Shown here: positions 21,561 to 32,462 of the stretch, in pieces | How positions within the stretch are numbered: the first letter of the stretch is position 1 | How the letters are laid out: every line of letters starts with the position of its first letter | Source: Heterohyrax brucei | Taxonomy: Eukaryota; Chordata; Mammalia; Hyracoidea; Procaviidae | Reading direction: 5' to 3' | Assembly (NCBI GenBank): GCA_028571685.1 | Contig: CM053143.1 | Location: 151,770,329 to 151,834,328 of the forward strand | DNA: 64,000 nucleotides | Made by a program: the position numbers and the translations under genes | The notes under the pieces: generated by a model | The model's input: only the letters and a program-made list of their open reading frames with translations | Database searches by the model: none | Told to the model about the DNA's origin: nothing

Positions 21561-23170
21561 GTAAGTGGAAAGGAAGAAGTAAAACCATCTCTACCTGCAG
21601 ACAACCTGACCCTACGCAGAGAAGACCCTAAAGATTCTGCAAGAAACCTGCTGGAACTAATAAAATAATTTAGTAACATTTCATGGTACAAGATCAATAC
21701 ACAAAAATCAGCTCAGCTCCTCTACACTAGTAGACTACTCCAAAATGAAATCAAGAAAATGTCATTTGTAATAGCCTCCAAATTTATTAAAAAAAAAAAA
21801 AAACAGAACTGGGAATTAACAAGGGACTTAAAAGACATATGCAATGGAAAGTATAAAATCTACTATAAGACACTAAAAGAGACCTACAAAAATGGAAAAA
21901 TAGCTCATGTTTAAAGATTGGAAGATTTAATACAGTTAAAGTGTCAGTTCTACCTAAACTGATCTATGGATTCAATGAAATTCCAATACAAACTACAACA
22001 GTATTCTTTACTGGAAAGGAAAAACTTTTGACCAATTTCATACAGAAAGGAAAGAAGGTCTCACATCCACCAATATCTAACCCCACTATATATACAGCCA
22101 CTGTAATAGAAACAGTCTGGTGTTGGTTCAGTAATAGACATATAAACCAGCGGGGTAGAAATGAAAATTCAGAATTAAGCTCAGTCATCTACAGTCAACA
22201 CATTTTTGACAAGGGATCAATGTCCTTTCAATGGAGACAGAAACTGTGTCTTTTATAAATAATGGCAAAACTGAATATCCATCTGCATAAAAATGAAACA
22301 GGATCCATTCCTCATACCACACATAATAGCTAACTGAAAATGGATTAAACACTTAAATGTTAGAGCTAAAATCACAAAATTCCTGGAAGACAACATAGGA
22401 AAAAGAAAAAAAAAACGATGGGACCTATTCTTTGGTAAAACTAGGACAACAAATATTAGAATTGCACAAATAGAAGGAGACAAAATAAATAAATGGAGCC
22501 CCCCCCCAAATTAAAACTTACGCCCATCAACGGAGTTTCAAGAGAGTATGTCAAAATAGTCAACCTACACACTGGGAAAAAAATCCTCAGAAACTATTTA
22601 TCCAATAAATGTCTACTCTCTAAAACCTGTACAAAACTGCAACACCTCAACAACAAAAAACAAACAACCCAATCACAAAATGGGCAAATGACATGAATAG
22701 AACCTTCACCAAAAAGGACACCAAAGCAACCAATGAATATACAATCAGATGCTTACAATCGTTAGCCACCAGAGAAATGCAAATCAAAACCACAAGGAGA
22801 AACCAATCTCACCACACCTAAAATGACACTGATAAAAAAAAAAAAAGATAACAAATATTGGTGAGGATGTGGGGAGATTGGAACTCTTATCTATTGCTAG
22901 TGGGACTGTAAAATGGTACCACCACTATGGAAAACAGTATGGTGCTCTCTCATAAAGCTAGAATTACCATTTGGGAAAATTGGTACCAATTGTGGATATA
23001 CTGAAGATATCATGAGCGAAGTAATAATAAATGTTCAAGCACAGATGAATAGTTATAGACAAATTGGTATAATGGTAGGCACAGATAAGCACAAAGATAA
23101 GAACAGATAGAAGTATCTATAGGTAAGTGTAAATGCAAATGAGTGGGTGCAGGCACATATATCCACTGAA

Positions 23171-23740
23171 GACATAAATATGGAGACTCCTCAAACATAA
23201 CCAGAAACCTTCTGTGATGCCTTCTTGTGTGTGCCTTTATAGCCGTGATCTTATAACTTCTACTCAAGTGATTGTGTGACAAGGCAATTGTGTCTTAACA
23301 AGAGAATTGGTCAGTTTTGTCTTAAAAGGACCCAATTCCAGAGCAGAAGGAGAGCTAACCACTACTGAAGAAGGCAACACCTAGAGCAGAGACCCACTGA
23401 AGACAGCAAAAGGAGAGAGCTGAGTGCCTTTGGGCAGAGGCTGATGGCCAGGGAGAAGTCTACTCCTGACTCATGAATTTGGGACTTGCCAGGCTCCAAA
23501 ACCTCGTGAGCTACTTCCTTTATATGGTCTGTGAGTTCTGTGAGACATTGTAAGAAATTAGGGAACCCGAAGACAGAGGAAAAGGACTGAAAAGAGAGTA
23601 GTTGATGTTAGAGATGACGGAATCGTACAGCAGCTTGGAAAACTGAAACACTTGGGGCGTTTTTAACTTGTACTTCACTGGAACAAGATTTGTACTGATT
23701 CTTATAAAATAAACTATTTGTCTGCCTTCCAACGCTGATT
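23171..23740 (+). mobile_element. unidentified LTR-like element
   Basis: Sequence unlike its neighbours, with a purine-rich middle (GAGCAGAAGGAGAGC, GAGCAGAGACCCACTGAAG), GGGACTTGCCAGGCTCC, and a late polyadenylation-like AAAATAAAC at 23706. This resembles an ERV LTR, but I see no clean TG...CA ends or TSD. A second, unrelated patch of GATA-like repeats precedes it (23050-23125). No coding potential. Confidence 0.35.
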
Positions 23741-23759
23741 TTCTGGATTTGAAGGCTTA

Positions 23760-24500
23760 GGACCATAGTCTCGTGAAACAACTTAGTCGATTGGCATAAC
23801 ACAGTTCTCAGAAATCATAATCTACATCCTAGTGAAGGGAGTAGCATCTGGGGTCTGAGAGGCTTGTAAGGGGCTGTCTAAGAAACACAACTACAGGTAT
23901 CAACACACCAGGAGCAAAACAGTAAGATGGTAACCAAAAACACAGAGCAAAAGCATGTCTACAAGAATCACTATTGCATCTGCTATGAGACCAGAAGAAC
24001 TAGATGGTGCCTGCCTACTGCCACTGACTTGTCTGACTGGAGCCACAATAGTTGGTTCTGGACAGAATGGGAGGGAAATGTGGAACAGAATTCTAATTCT
24101 TTACAACAACAACAAAAGCCAGAACAAGTGAAACAGTAGAGAACTGAAAATCCCCAGAAACTGTTGCCCTGGTGTAATCTTTAAACTTCTAAAAGGCTAT
24201 TCTCTGAAAGCATTTTTTAGTGAAATAGCAGAGTGGCATTGAAAATAAAGGATATTACCTATAAGATTGGTGCCCTACTTAAAGGGAGAAAAATCAGCAC
24301 GAAACCAAAAGGTCAGCAATTTCTCAATAGCAAAAGTGAGAAGATAAGGTGACAGGGAATCTAAAGTAATGGAAAAGGAAACAAACAGAACACGTTTAGA
24401 ACGAATGTTCGCATATTGTTATAAGTGTAACTAATGTCAGGAAACTGTGTGTGGAAAATTATGAAATGGAACTCTAACTTACTAAGTAAATGTTCACCAA
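23760..24500 (+). mobile_element. L1 3'UTR
   Basis: GACCATAGTCTCGTGAAAC, GTAGCATCTGGGGTCTGAG, ATGAGACCAGAAGAACTAG, then AACTGTTGCCCTGGTGTAAT, TCTTTAAACTTC and terminal AAATGTTCACCAAAAATTG. The same 3'UTR type is at 40015-40590. The open frame at 23927-24139 is chance. Confidence 0.72.
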
Positions 24501-24639
24501 AAATTGAATAAAACTTTTTTTTTTAAAGTGAGGATGAGTAGAAGAGAGTTAACCAAGTTTAACTGGTGAAAGGGACATAAGCCATAAAGAAAGAGAAATT
24601 CAAGATGCAGGAACAAAAGAGTTTGACTGAAAACACAAG

Positions 24640-25095
24640 ATGTTACAGAAGGCAGAGGGCGTTTACTTTATTTACAGCATAAATCAGATTCTGTTTAAAG
24701 AAAACATGTGCGTCCATAGGAAGACTGGAGTGCTATACATCTTGACAATGAAAACTAAAGTGATTTTAAATCGCTTTATACTTTTTGTAGTTTTCTGGGT
24801 TCTTTTCTACATCCTACAATTTAAAAATGTCAACCTACAATACTCTGATTTTTCAATTGTGTACTTTATCTCTGCTGTTAACAATATAAACATCTTCAAC
24901 AATTTTGGCATGTACAGTTCAGCGACATTGATTACATTCCTCCACTTGTGCAGCCATTCTCACCGTCCTTGTCTGAGTTCCTCCCTCATTAACATAAACT
25001 CATTGGCTCCTAAGTTTCCTATCTAATCTTTCAAGTTACTGCTGTCAATTTGATCCCATATATGAATCACTAATAGAGCACAGTGCTCAAGGCAG
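24640..25095 (-). mobile_element. L1 3'UTR, antisense
   Basis: TACAGTTCAGCGACATTGAT, AACATAAACTCATTGGCTCC, GTTTCCTATCTAATC, TGCTCAAGGCAGATATTC and TTTACTAGTTAAACT are the complement of the 3'UTR at 40330-40480. The open plus-strand frame 24640-25026 runs through this UTR and is not a gene. Confidence 0.68.
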
Positions 25096-25254
25096 ATATT
25101 CTTTACTAGTTAAACTTAACCTTATGAATAGTGAAAATCTTGTGAATAGCAGGAGGACGTTGTCTGATACAGTGCTGGAAAATGAGCTCCTCAGGTTGAA
25201 AGGCACTCAAAAGATGACTGGAGAAGAGCTGCCTCCTTCAAGTAGAGTTGACCT

Positions 25255-25534
25255 TGTCTTGGACAGGAATGGACTGGACTTGGCGACACTGAATGACCAT
25301 ATCATGTGTGCACTTTGTAGTCCTATGCATCTGTAGGATGTCATCCTGCTGACCTCTTACTGGAGGCAGGGGAGTGGGTGGAGAGGAGGGGATAGGAGAC
25401 TGTTGGGAGAATGAGACATGTATGGAGCAGAGAGGAAGAGTGTGCTGTCGCCAGGCAGGGAGAGCAGTGGGAGCTGCATATAGGTGGGCATGCAAATTTG
25501 TATGGGAATGTACATTTTCATTCAATCATTAAAA
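25255..25534 (+). mobile_element. L1 3' end with perfect 16-bp TSD
   Basis: Only the last 280 bases of an L1 3'UTR: AATGGACTGGACTTGGCG, TGTAGGATGTCATCCTGCTG, GGTGGAGAGGAGG, GGAATGTACATTTTCATTCA, then poly-A. Flanked by AAGTAGAGTTGACCTT at 25239-25254 and 25535-25550. It corresponds to 20020-20290 of the younger L1, so it belongs to the same subfamily. Confidence 0.95.
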
Positions 25535-25599
25535 AAAAGTAGAGTTGACCTTAATGACATGGAAGAAGTCAAGCTTTGGGGATCTTCATTTGCTAATGT

Positions 25600-26660
25600 G
25601 GAACAATTCAAACTGAGACAAAACAGCTGCAAATATCCATGAATCAGAACATGGAATGTATGCAGCATAAATCTAGGAAAACTGGAAATTGTCAAAAATG
25701 AAATGGGATGCATAAACATCGATATCCTAGGCATTAGTGGGATGAAATGGGCTGGTGCTGGCCTTTTTGAACTGGACAATTATCCGATCTACTATGCCAG
25801 GAATGACAACTTGAAGAGGAATGGCGCTGCATTCATCTTCAAAAAGGATATCTCAGAATCTATCCTGAAGTGCCGTACTGTCAGTGATAGGACAATATCG
25901 GTATACCTAGAAAGAAAACCAGTTAATATGATTATTATTGAGATTTATCCCTGACCACTAAGGCCAAAGATAAAGAAACTGAATGTTTTCACCAATTTCT
26001 GCCATCTGAAGTTTATAAAACAGTCAGGAAACATTGATAATTGCTGGTGGCTGGAATGTGAAAGCTGAAAACAGGAAGAACTAGTACTTCAGAAATGTAG
26101 CCTTGGTGATAACAGGCAAAGATTGTGTGATAGAGTTTTGCAAGAAAAATGCCTTCTTTATTGCAAATATCTTTTTTTAACAACATGAACAGTGACTATA
26201 AACACGGACCTTGCCAGACGGAATACATAGGAATCAAACGGACTATATCTGTGGAAAGAGATGATGGAGAAGCTCAATATGATCAGTCAGAAAAAGGCAG
26301 GGGGTGCCTGGGGAACAGACCATCAATTGCTGATACCCAAGTTCAGGTTGAAATTGAAGGGAAATTAGAACAAGTCCACAACAACCGAAGTACAACTCTG
26401 AGTATATCCCACCTGAGTTTAGAGACCATCTCAAAAGTAGACGCAATACATGGGACACTAATGACTGAAGACCAGACAAGTTGTAGAATGACATCAAGGA
26501 TAACATACATAAAGTAAGCAAAAGGTCAAGACAGGAAAGAAGACCAAAATGGATGTCACGAGAGACTCTGACACTTGCTCTTGAGTGTAGAATAGCTAAA
26601 GAAATGTGGGAAGTGATGAAGCAAAACACTGAACAAAAGATTTCAAAGGGCAACTTGAGA
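25600..26660 (+). pseudogene. RTE endonuclease and linker, broken
   Basis: The frame at 25703-25954 encodes an apurinic-type endonuclease stretch with INIDILGISGMKWAGAG, YYARNDNLKRNGAAFIF and SDRTISVYLE, the RTE endonuclease order. The catalytic downstream part (26040-26260) is interrupted by stops. The linker (26330-26560) contains the sequence antisense to 11589-11900. No intact product is possible. Confidence 0.82.
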
Positions 26661-26668
26661 AGACAAAG

Positions 26669-26943
26669 GTTTTTTTTGGCTTTAACTGGAAAAATTTATT
26701 TTTTATTGTGATTAAGTGAAAGTATACAATCCAAATTAAATTTGCATGCCTACCTATCTGCAGCTCCTTCTGCTCTCCTTGCCCGGTAACAACACACTCC
26801 TCCTTATCATCCTGTACTTGTCATATCCTCTTAACAGTCTCCTGTCCCCTCCTCTCCACTCTCTCCTCTCCCATCTAGAAAGAGACCAATAGGACAGCAT
26901 CCTATAAATGCATAGAACCATGAAGTACACATACCATATGAGA
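26669..26943 (-). mobile_element. L1 3' end inserted in the RTE, antisense
   Basis: Poly-T at the left, then ATTGTGATTAAGTGAAAGTA, TGCAGCTCCTTCTGCTCTCC, CTCCTGTCCCCTCCTC and GACAGCATCCTATAAATGC, the complement of the L1 3' terminus. Flanks GAGAAGACAAAG (26657-26668) and GAGACGAGAAAG (about 26940-26951) are a diverged 12-bp TSD. Confidence 0.88.
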
Positions 26944-27239
26944 CGAGAAAGTATTATAATGAAAATGTGCAAAGACCTGGAGGAAGAATGCTCTCAGCAT
27001 TTCTCATGCCAAAAGAACTGAAGTAAAAATTGAAGCCTCAAATTACCATATTGGAGGAGTCTACGCAGAAAATATTAAGCAATGCAGGAAGCATCAAAAG
27101 AAGATGGAAAGAATATACAAAGTCATTGTTCCAAAAAGATTTGGTTGACATTCAACCAATTCGGGAGGTAGATATGATCAAGAACTGATGGTACCGAAGG
27201 AGGAGATCCAAGCTGCTTTGAGACATTGGTTTAAAAAAA

Positions 27240-28200
27240 AAAAAAAAAGGCTTGAGGAGTTATTTCAACAAAATGAATGCAACACTGAAGTTCTCAGTCA
27301 TCTATGCCCAGGAATTTAGATGACAGCAACCTGGTCAACCAGTTGAAAGAGATTCAAATTTATGTCTATCCAAGAAAGGTGATCTAACTGAATGTGGAAA
27401 TTACTGAACAGCATCATTAATGTTACATACAAAAAAATTTTTGCTGAAGATTGTTCAAAAGTGGCTACAACAGTACGTTAGCAGAGAACTTCCCTACGTT
27501 CAAGCTGGATTTGGTAAAAAAGGTAGAATTGAGAATACCATTTTTTACATCAGATGGATCCCAGCTGAAAGCAGAGACTACCAGAAAGATGTTTACCTGT
27601 GTTTTATTATCATTCAATGTGTGGATTGCAACAAATTATGGATAGCATTTAACAGAATGGGAATTCCAGAACACTTAGTTGTGCTCATGAGGAACCAGTA
27701 CATGGAGCAAGAGGCAGCTGTTCAAAGAGAATGACCACGTGGTTTGAAGCTAGGAAAGGCTGTGCATCAGGATTGTGTCCTTTCACCATAATTTTTCAGT
27801 TTTCTGAATACTGAGCAAACAATCTGAGAATCTAGACTATATGAAGAATAGGGCATCAAGATTGGAGCAAGACTTATTAACAACCTGTATTATGCAGATG
27901 ATAAACCCTCATTTGCTGAAAGTGAAGAGGATTTGAAATAGATACTGATGAAGATTAAAGATGACAGTTTTCAGTATGGATTACATGTCAACCTAAAGAA
28001 AACAAAAATCTTCACAACTGGACCAACAAGCAACATCATGATCAATGGAGATAAAATTCATGATGTCATGAATTTTGTTTTACTTGGATACATACCACAA
28101 TCGAGATCTATGGAAGCAGCAATCAAGAAACAAAAAGATGCATTGCATTGGGCAAATCTGTTGCAAAAGATCCTTTCTTTAAAGTGTTAAAAAGCAAGGA
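27240..28200 (+). pseudogene. RTE reverse transcriptase, broken
   Basis: RT domain of the RTE. Frame 27420-27734 reads HTKKFLLKIVQKWLQQYVSR, then EVPYVQAGF-type sequence and RWIPAESRDYQKDVYLCF. The catalytic YADD is intact in another frame near 27890-27905 (NLYYADD). Frame 27948-28190 continues with LHVNLKKTKIFTTGPTSN. At least two frameshifts separate these segments, so it is non-functional. Confidence 0.85.
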
Positions 28201-28679
28201 TATCACCTTGAAGACTAAAGTTCACCTGACATGAGCCATGGTACTTTAAATCACCTTCTATGCATGTGAAAGCTGGATGACAACTAAGGAAGGCCAAAGA
28301 AGAACTGACTCCTTTGATTTGTGATGTTGATAAATGATATTGAATACACTATGGACTGCCAAAAATGAACAGATTTGGCTTTGAAGAAGTACAACCAGAA
28401 TGCTTCTTATAAGCAAGAATGATGAGACTATATCCCACATGTTTGGGACATGTTATCAGGAGGGATCAGTCCCTGGAGAAGGACACAAAGCTTTATAAAG
28501 TAGAAGCTCAGTGAAAAAGAGGAAGACCCTCAATGGGACGGATTGACCCAGTGACTGCAACAATTGCCTCAAATATAACAATGATTTGGGGTATGGTACA
28601 GAGTTTTGCTCTGTTGTAAGTGGAGTTGCTATGAACTAGAATCAAATGGGTGGTACCTAACAACAAAAACAATTTTCTA

Positions 28680-28775
28680 AGATAAAATCCTATACACGTT
28701 CTACATTATTTTCTTTTTGATGAGGATTCCTCTATAGAATATTTGATCAAAATGTTCCATAGCAGGAGTCATTTA
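28680..28775 (-). mobile_element. L1 3'UTR fragment, antisense
   Basis: TTTCTTTTTGATGAGGATTC, CTCTATAGAATATTTGATCA and AAATGTTCCATAGC are the complement of the 3'UTR stretch at 40150-40180. Probably the other side of the L1 at 24640-25095, separated by the RTE insertion. Confidence 0.55.
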
Positions 28776-29094
28776 CTTGAGATACAGGGGAGGCCTCTTT
28801 TCTATTGTAATGGGAAGGGGAGAAGAAAGCACTGGAAGCACTTAGATTTCTGGGCTTAATACATATGTAACAGAGCCAGCTCCTAGTAGCTCACAGGAGC
28901 CAATTGTCAAATATCCAGAAATTTTGTGACATCAAAATGGTTGACATCACAATGGCAGTTTGCAGCTGGCCACAGTCAGAATATTTACACCAAGGAAACC
29001 AGAAAACACTACAAATCAGGGCTCCTCTTGCCTACTCCTCAAGGAGTCAGTTATTAGGTATTCACCAACACACTACTGGTCACCCTACAGGAAT
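28776..29094. other. unassigned interval
   Basis: No repeat or gene that I can support. The 65-codon frame at 28904-29101 has no recognisable domain. Confidence 0.5.
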
Positions 29095-29159
29095 GAATTA
29101 ATGAAGAAATCACCAAATCAGTTCCATTTACTATAGCCCCCAAGAAGATAAAATGCCTA

Positions 29160-30681
29160 GGAATAAATCTAACTATAGAAATAAGAGATCTTTACAGAGA
29201 AAACTACAAGACATTGCTACAAGAAACTAGGAGGGACTTACATAAGTGGAGTAATCTGCCCTGCTCATGGATAGGAACAGTCAATATTGTGAAAATGTCT
29301 GTTTTGCCCAAAGCACTCTACTTACATAATGCAATCCCAATACAAATTCCAGCGACATTTTTTAATGAGATGGAGAAACAAATTATCAGCTTTATTTGTA
29401 AAGGGAAAAAACCCCGAATAAGTAAGGCACTACTGAAAAAGAAGAACATGCTGGGAGGCCTCTCACTACCTGACTTTAAAGCCTATTACAGTGCCACAGT
29501 AGTCAAAACAGCCTGGTATTGGTACAAAAATAGACATATAGACCAATGGAACAAAGTAGAGACCCCAGAGATGCCACCATCCTCTTATGAACAGCTGATA
29601 TTTGACAAAGGTCCTAAGATTTTGAACTGGGGTAAGAACAGTCTCTTTAACAAATGGTGCTGGCATAATTGGATATCCATCTGCAAAAAACTGAAACAAG
29701 ACCCATATCTCACACCTTATACAAAAATCAACTCAAGTTGGATAAAAGACCTGAATATAAAAGCTAAAACAATAAAGTTCATCCAAGATAAGATAGAGTC
29801 AACAATGGACGTTTTAATACGCAATATAGACAGACTTCAAAATCTGATAAACAAAACACACTCATCAGAAGAGAAAATAGATAAATGGGAATTAATAAGA
29901 ATCAAACACTTCTGCTCATCGAAAGACTTCCTCAAAAGAATTAAAAGACCACCTACAGAATGGGAAAAAATATTTGGCAACTCTATGTCAGACCAATGCC
30001 TGATCTCCATAATCTATAAGGTTCTACAAAATATCAATAAGAAAAAGACAAATCATCCAATTAAGCAACGGGCAAAGGAGATGGACAGACACTTCTCTAA
30101 AGAGGAGATCCAGGCAGCCAAAAAAACACATGCAGACGTGTTCACGATCATTAATTATTAAAGAAATTCAAATCAAAATGACAATGAGATACCACCTCAC
30201 CCCAACAAGATTGGCCATGATCCAAAAAATGCAAAACAATAAATGTTGGAGAGGCTGTGAAGAGATTGGAACTCTCCTTCACTGTTGGTGGGATTGCAGA
30301 ACAGTGAAACCTCTTTGGAAAGCAATTTGGCATTACCTTAAAATAATGGATATAGATATGCCGTTTGACCCAGTAATGCCTCTGCTCAAAATATATCCTA
30401 CAGAATCAAGGCCACTGATACCAACTGATACATGCACACGAATGTTCATTGCAGCACAGTCCACGATAGCAAAAAGTTGGAATCAACCCAGATGCCCAAC
30501 GACAGAAGAATGGATGGGTAAACTTTGGTATGTATACTCCATGGAGTACTATACACTGATAAAGAACAACGATGATAGCAGGAAACATCTCTCAATTTGG
30601 TCTCAACTGGAGGACATTATGCTGAGTGAAACTAGTCAGCCACAGAAGGACAATTATTATATGAGACCCCTACGATAAAAA
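29160..30681 (+). pseudogene. L1 ORF2p C-terminal half, one frameshift
   Basis: Two overlapping open frames, 29214-30161 (315 codons) and 30130-30678 (182 codons), encode L1 ORF2p downstream of the RT catalytic site: LPDFKAYYSATVVKTAWYW, then SLFNKWCWHNW, then the Cys-rich CWRGCEEIGTLLHCWWDC and the terminal MRPLR. The frames are joined across an A7 run (30120-30126) where the other copy (near 18746) has A6. No endonuclease or RT domain, so it is dead. Confidence 0.93.
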
Positions 30682-30730
30682 CTTAAAAGCATACTCATAC
30701 GTAATAGAATGGACTCTTTGACGGCTGCAA

Positions 30731-30772
30731 GGGTGGGGAAGGTGGGAGGGCGGGAAAGCAAGGGGTGAGGGT
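30731..30772 (+). other. G-rich tract after ORF2, G-quadruplex-like
   Basis: GGGTGGGGAAGGTGGGAGGG, then GGGAAAGCAAGGGGTGAGGG: seven runs of three or more G at the start of the L1 3'UTR, positioned as at 19355-19384. Confidence 0.72.
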
Positions 30773-30974
30773 TTAGATTAGATAATCATTAGAAATTTGG
30801 TAGGGTGAAATTGGTGACAATACACATTAGTAAGAAGATCAATATTGATGGGACTTCGACACAGCTTGTGTACTCCTCCACTCTTAACCCAGTATTGTAA
30901 GCACAGAGTATGTACACTTTCATTCTTTTATTTAATAAAAAAAAAGGAATCAAAGAGTTCCAATCTAAATAAAC

Positions 30975-31165
30975 ATGCTGTAGAATTGATTCCGATTGAT
31001 GCCTATATCAAGTGTTACAGAGTACAACTGGCTCATTGGGTTTTCTTGGCTATAATTTTTATGAAAGCACGTGGGCCAGTCTTTCTCCTGTGGCACTACT
31101 GAATGAGTTCAAACTGCCACCTTTAAATTAATAGTTCAGCTCAAACCTTGTGCTCCACCCAGGAA
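30975..31165 (-). mobile_element. AfroSINE, longer-body variant
   Basis: Diverged antisense copy: GTAGAATTGATTCCGATTGA, GAGTACAACTGGCTCATTGG, GGCCAGTCTTTCTCC, GAGTTCAAACTGCCACC and CTTGTGCTCCACCCAGG. Confidence 0.7.
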
Positions 31166-31579
31166 TGTATCTTTACTGTTGAGTGGAATGGAGGTTGGAT
31201 GTTGGTATCAAAGGACTGAAACGTCGAGTTCTGTGAAGAATGGTAGGGAGAGAAAGAAATCCCCTAGGAAAATACTACATGACTGCCAGGCTATACTATG
31301 GGCCCAGTCAAGGTGGGGGACCATTAGTCTCTCTGGTGGAATCAATGTAGGTGGTTATATGATTTCTTCTATTAGTTAAGCATCTGGGAGTCCCTGTAGA
31401 GGAAGGAACAACTGTATTGATCCAGAACCAATCTTCTGCCTAGCAGCTGTGACGAAACAATGAAGTGGAGTGAGGATGACAAGACTACTTGCAAGAGCAT
31501 AGCTGAAGGAAGTGGGCCACAGAACCTGGGCTATAAAGAACATCTGAAGACAGGAGAGGGTGATAGATAAGCTGAAGGT
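31166..31579. other. unassigned interval
   Basis: Possibly single-copy. A 66-codon frame at 31179-31379 has no recognisable domain. Confidence 0.5.
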
Positions 31580-31660
31580 ACCACTTACCGGTTGCCATCA
31601 AGTCAATTCTGATTTATGGTGATCCTGTGTATGTCAGAGTAGAATTGTCCTTTATAGCTT
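31580..31660 (-). mobile_element. AfroSINE 3' part
   Basis: GCCATCAAGTCAATTCTGAT, TTATGGTGATCCTGTGTATG and GAGTAGAATTGTCC are the complement of an AfroSINE 3' half. The head is absent. Confidence 0.72.
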
Positions 31661-31667
31661 TTGTTTT

Positions 31668-31795
31668 AAAATTGTGGTGAAAATATACATAGCAAAATGT
31701 GGGCCATCTCAATCACTTCTACACGTGCAATTCAGTAGTGTTAATTACATTCTTTGTTTCCAATTCACGCCACTGTTGTTAGCATAAAACCAATG
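31668..31795 (-). mobile_element. old L1 3' end, antisense
   Basis: AAATTGTGGTGAAAATATAC, CAATTCAGTAGTGTTAATTA and CATTCTTTGTTTCCAATTC are the complement of an older mammalian L1 3' terminus. Confidence 0.6.
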
Positions 31796-31967
31796 CCCCT
31801 AAGGATAGTGGGGATAACCTGATGTATGAAAATCTTTTTGCTTTGCATTAGCTAACCAATCAAAATCACTGATGAATAATCACTGATACCCTGTACTATA
31901 TATACTTATTCTAGATCATCAATAGACAGTACAGTTACCATGAGTGTATCAGTTTGTAAATTATTAT

Positions 31968-32462
31968 TCTTGTTGTTAGGTACCACTGAGTTGGTTCTGA
32001 CTTGGGTAAAAGAGAACAAAACACTGCCTGTTCCTGCAGCATCCTCATGATCACTGAAGTGTTTGAGCACGTTGTTGCAGCCACAGCATCAATCCATCTT
32101 GTCAAGAGTTTTTCTCTTTTTACTGAGCCTCTGCTTTATCAAGCATGATGGTTTCCTTCAGGGACAGCTTCCTGCTGATAACATATCCAAAGCATGTGAG
32201 ATGAAGTCTCACCATCTCTGCTTCAAAGGAGATTCGAACTGTACTTCTTCCAAGACAAATCTATTCCATCATCTGGCAGTCCATGATGTATTCAATATTC
32301 TTTGTCAACACCGTAACTCAAAGGCAACAGTTCTTCTCTGGTCTTCTTTATTCATGGCTCAATTTTTGCATGTATATGAGGTCACTGAAAACACCATGGC
32401 TTGGGTCAGTTGCACCTTCGTCTTCAAAGTGACATCTTTGCCAGTTATCTCAGGTGCATACA
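31968..32462 (-). mobile_element. RTE (BovB-type) 3' end
   Basis: Antisense: TTGTTGTTAGGTACCACTGA at the left (complement of the RTE tail), ACAAAACACTGCCTG, GTTGTTGCAGCCACAG, CATGATGGTTTCCTTCAGGG, TTCTTCCAAGACAAATCT and CTTCGTCTTCAAAGTGACATC. The open frame 32063-32470 lies on the opposite strand and is spurious. Confidence 0.88.

Larger units (their letters stand above)
18100..23000 (+). mobile_element. old L1 ORF2 remnant hosting a younger L1 and an LTR
   Basis: Decayed L1 ORF2 is spread over 18100-18718, 20314-21039 and 21561-23000. The RT domain landmark ENYRPISLM is readable at about 20545-20575. The catalytic FADD region after the LTR reads as ADN, so a catalytic aspartate is lost. Many stops. 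The gaps are filled by the young L1 (18732-20301) and the LTR (21040-21560). Confidence 0.85.
25100..28672 (+). mobile_element. nearly complete RTE (BovB-type) LINE, inactive
   Basis: The most complete RTE here: 5' segment (TGTCTGATACAGTGCTGG), endonuclease, linker, RT with YADD, C-terminal region and the 3' tail ending GTGGTACCTAACAACAA. About 3 kb remain after subtracting two inserted L1 ends (25255-25534, 26669-26943). It lies in antisense L1 3'UTR sequence (24640-25095 and 28680-28775). Stops and frameshifts throughout. Confidence 0.88.
29095..30944 (+). mobile_element. 5'-truncated L1, well preserved, deleted 3'UTR
   Basis: ORF2 C-terminal half, a short 3'UTR and poly-A. Flanking AGGAAT at 29089-29094 and 30945-30950 gives a short TSD. 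The 3'UTR is only about 265 bases against about 980 in the copy at 18732-20301, the middle having been removed near 30908. Low divergence suggests it is among the younger insertions. Confidence 0.9.

Noticed and set aside
22913-23282. Frames of 65 (+) and 90 (-) codons
   Set aside because: The plus frame is the L1 ORF2 tail followed by GATA-like repeats; the minus frame is its shadow.
24640-25026. 128-codon plus-strand frame with a hydrophobic stretch (FILFVVFWVLFYIL)
   Set aside because: It runs through antisense L1 3'UTR sequence and T-rich DNA; the hydrophobicity follows from composition.
29214-30678. 315- and 182-codon open frames as a host gene
   Set aside because: They read LPDFKAYYSATVVKTAWYW and CWRGCEEIGTLLHCWWDC, which is L1 ORF2p sequence, and they end in an L1 3'UTR and poly-A.
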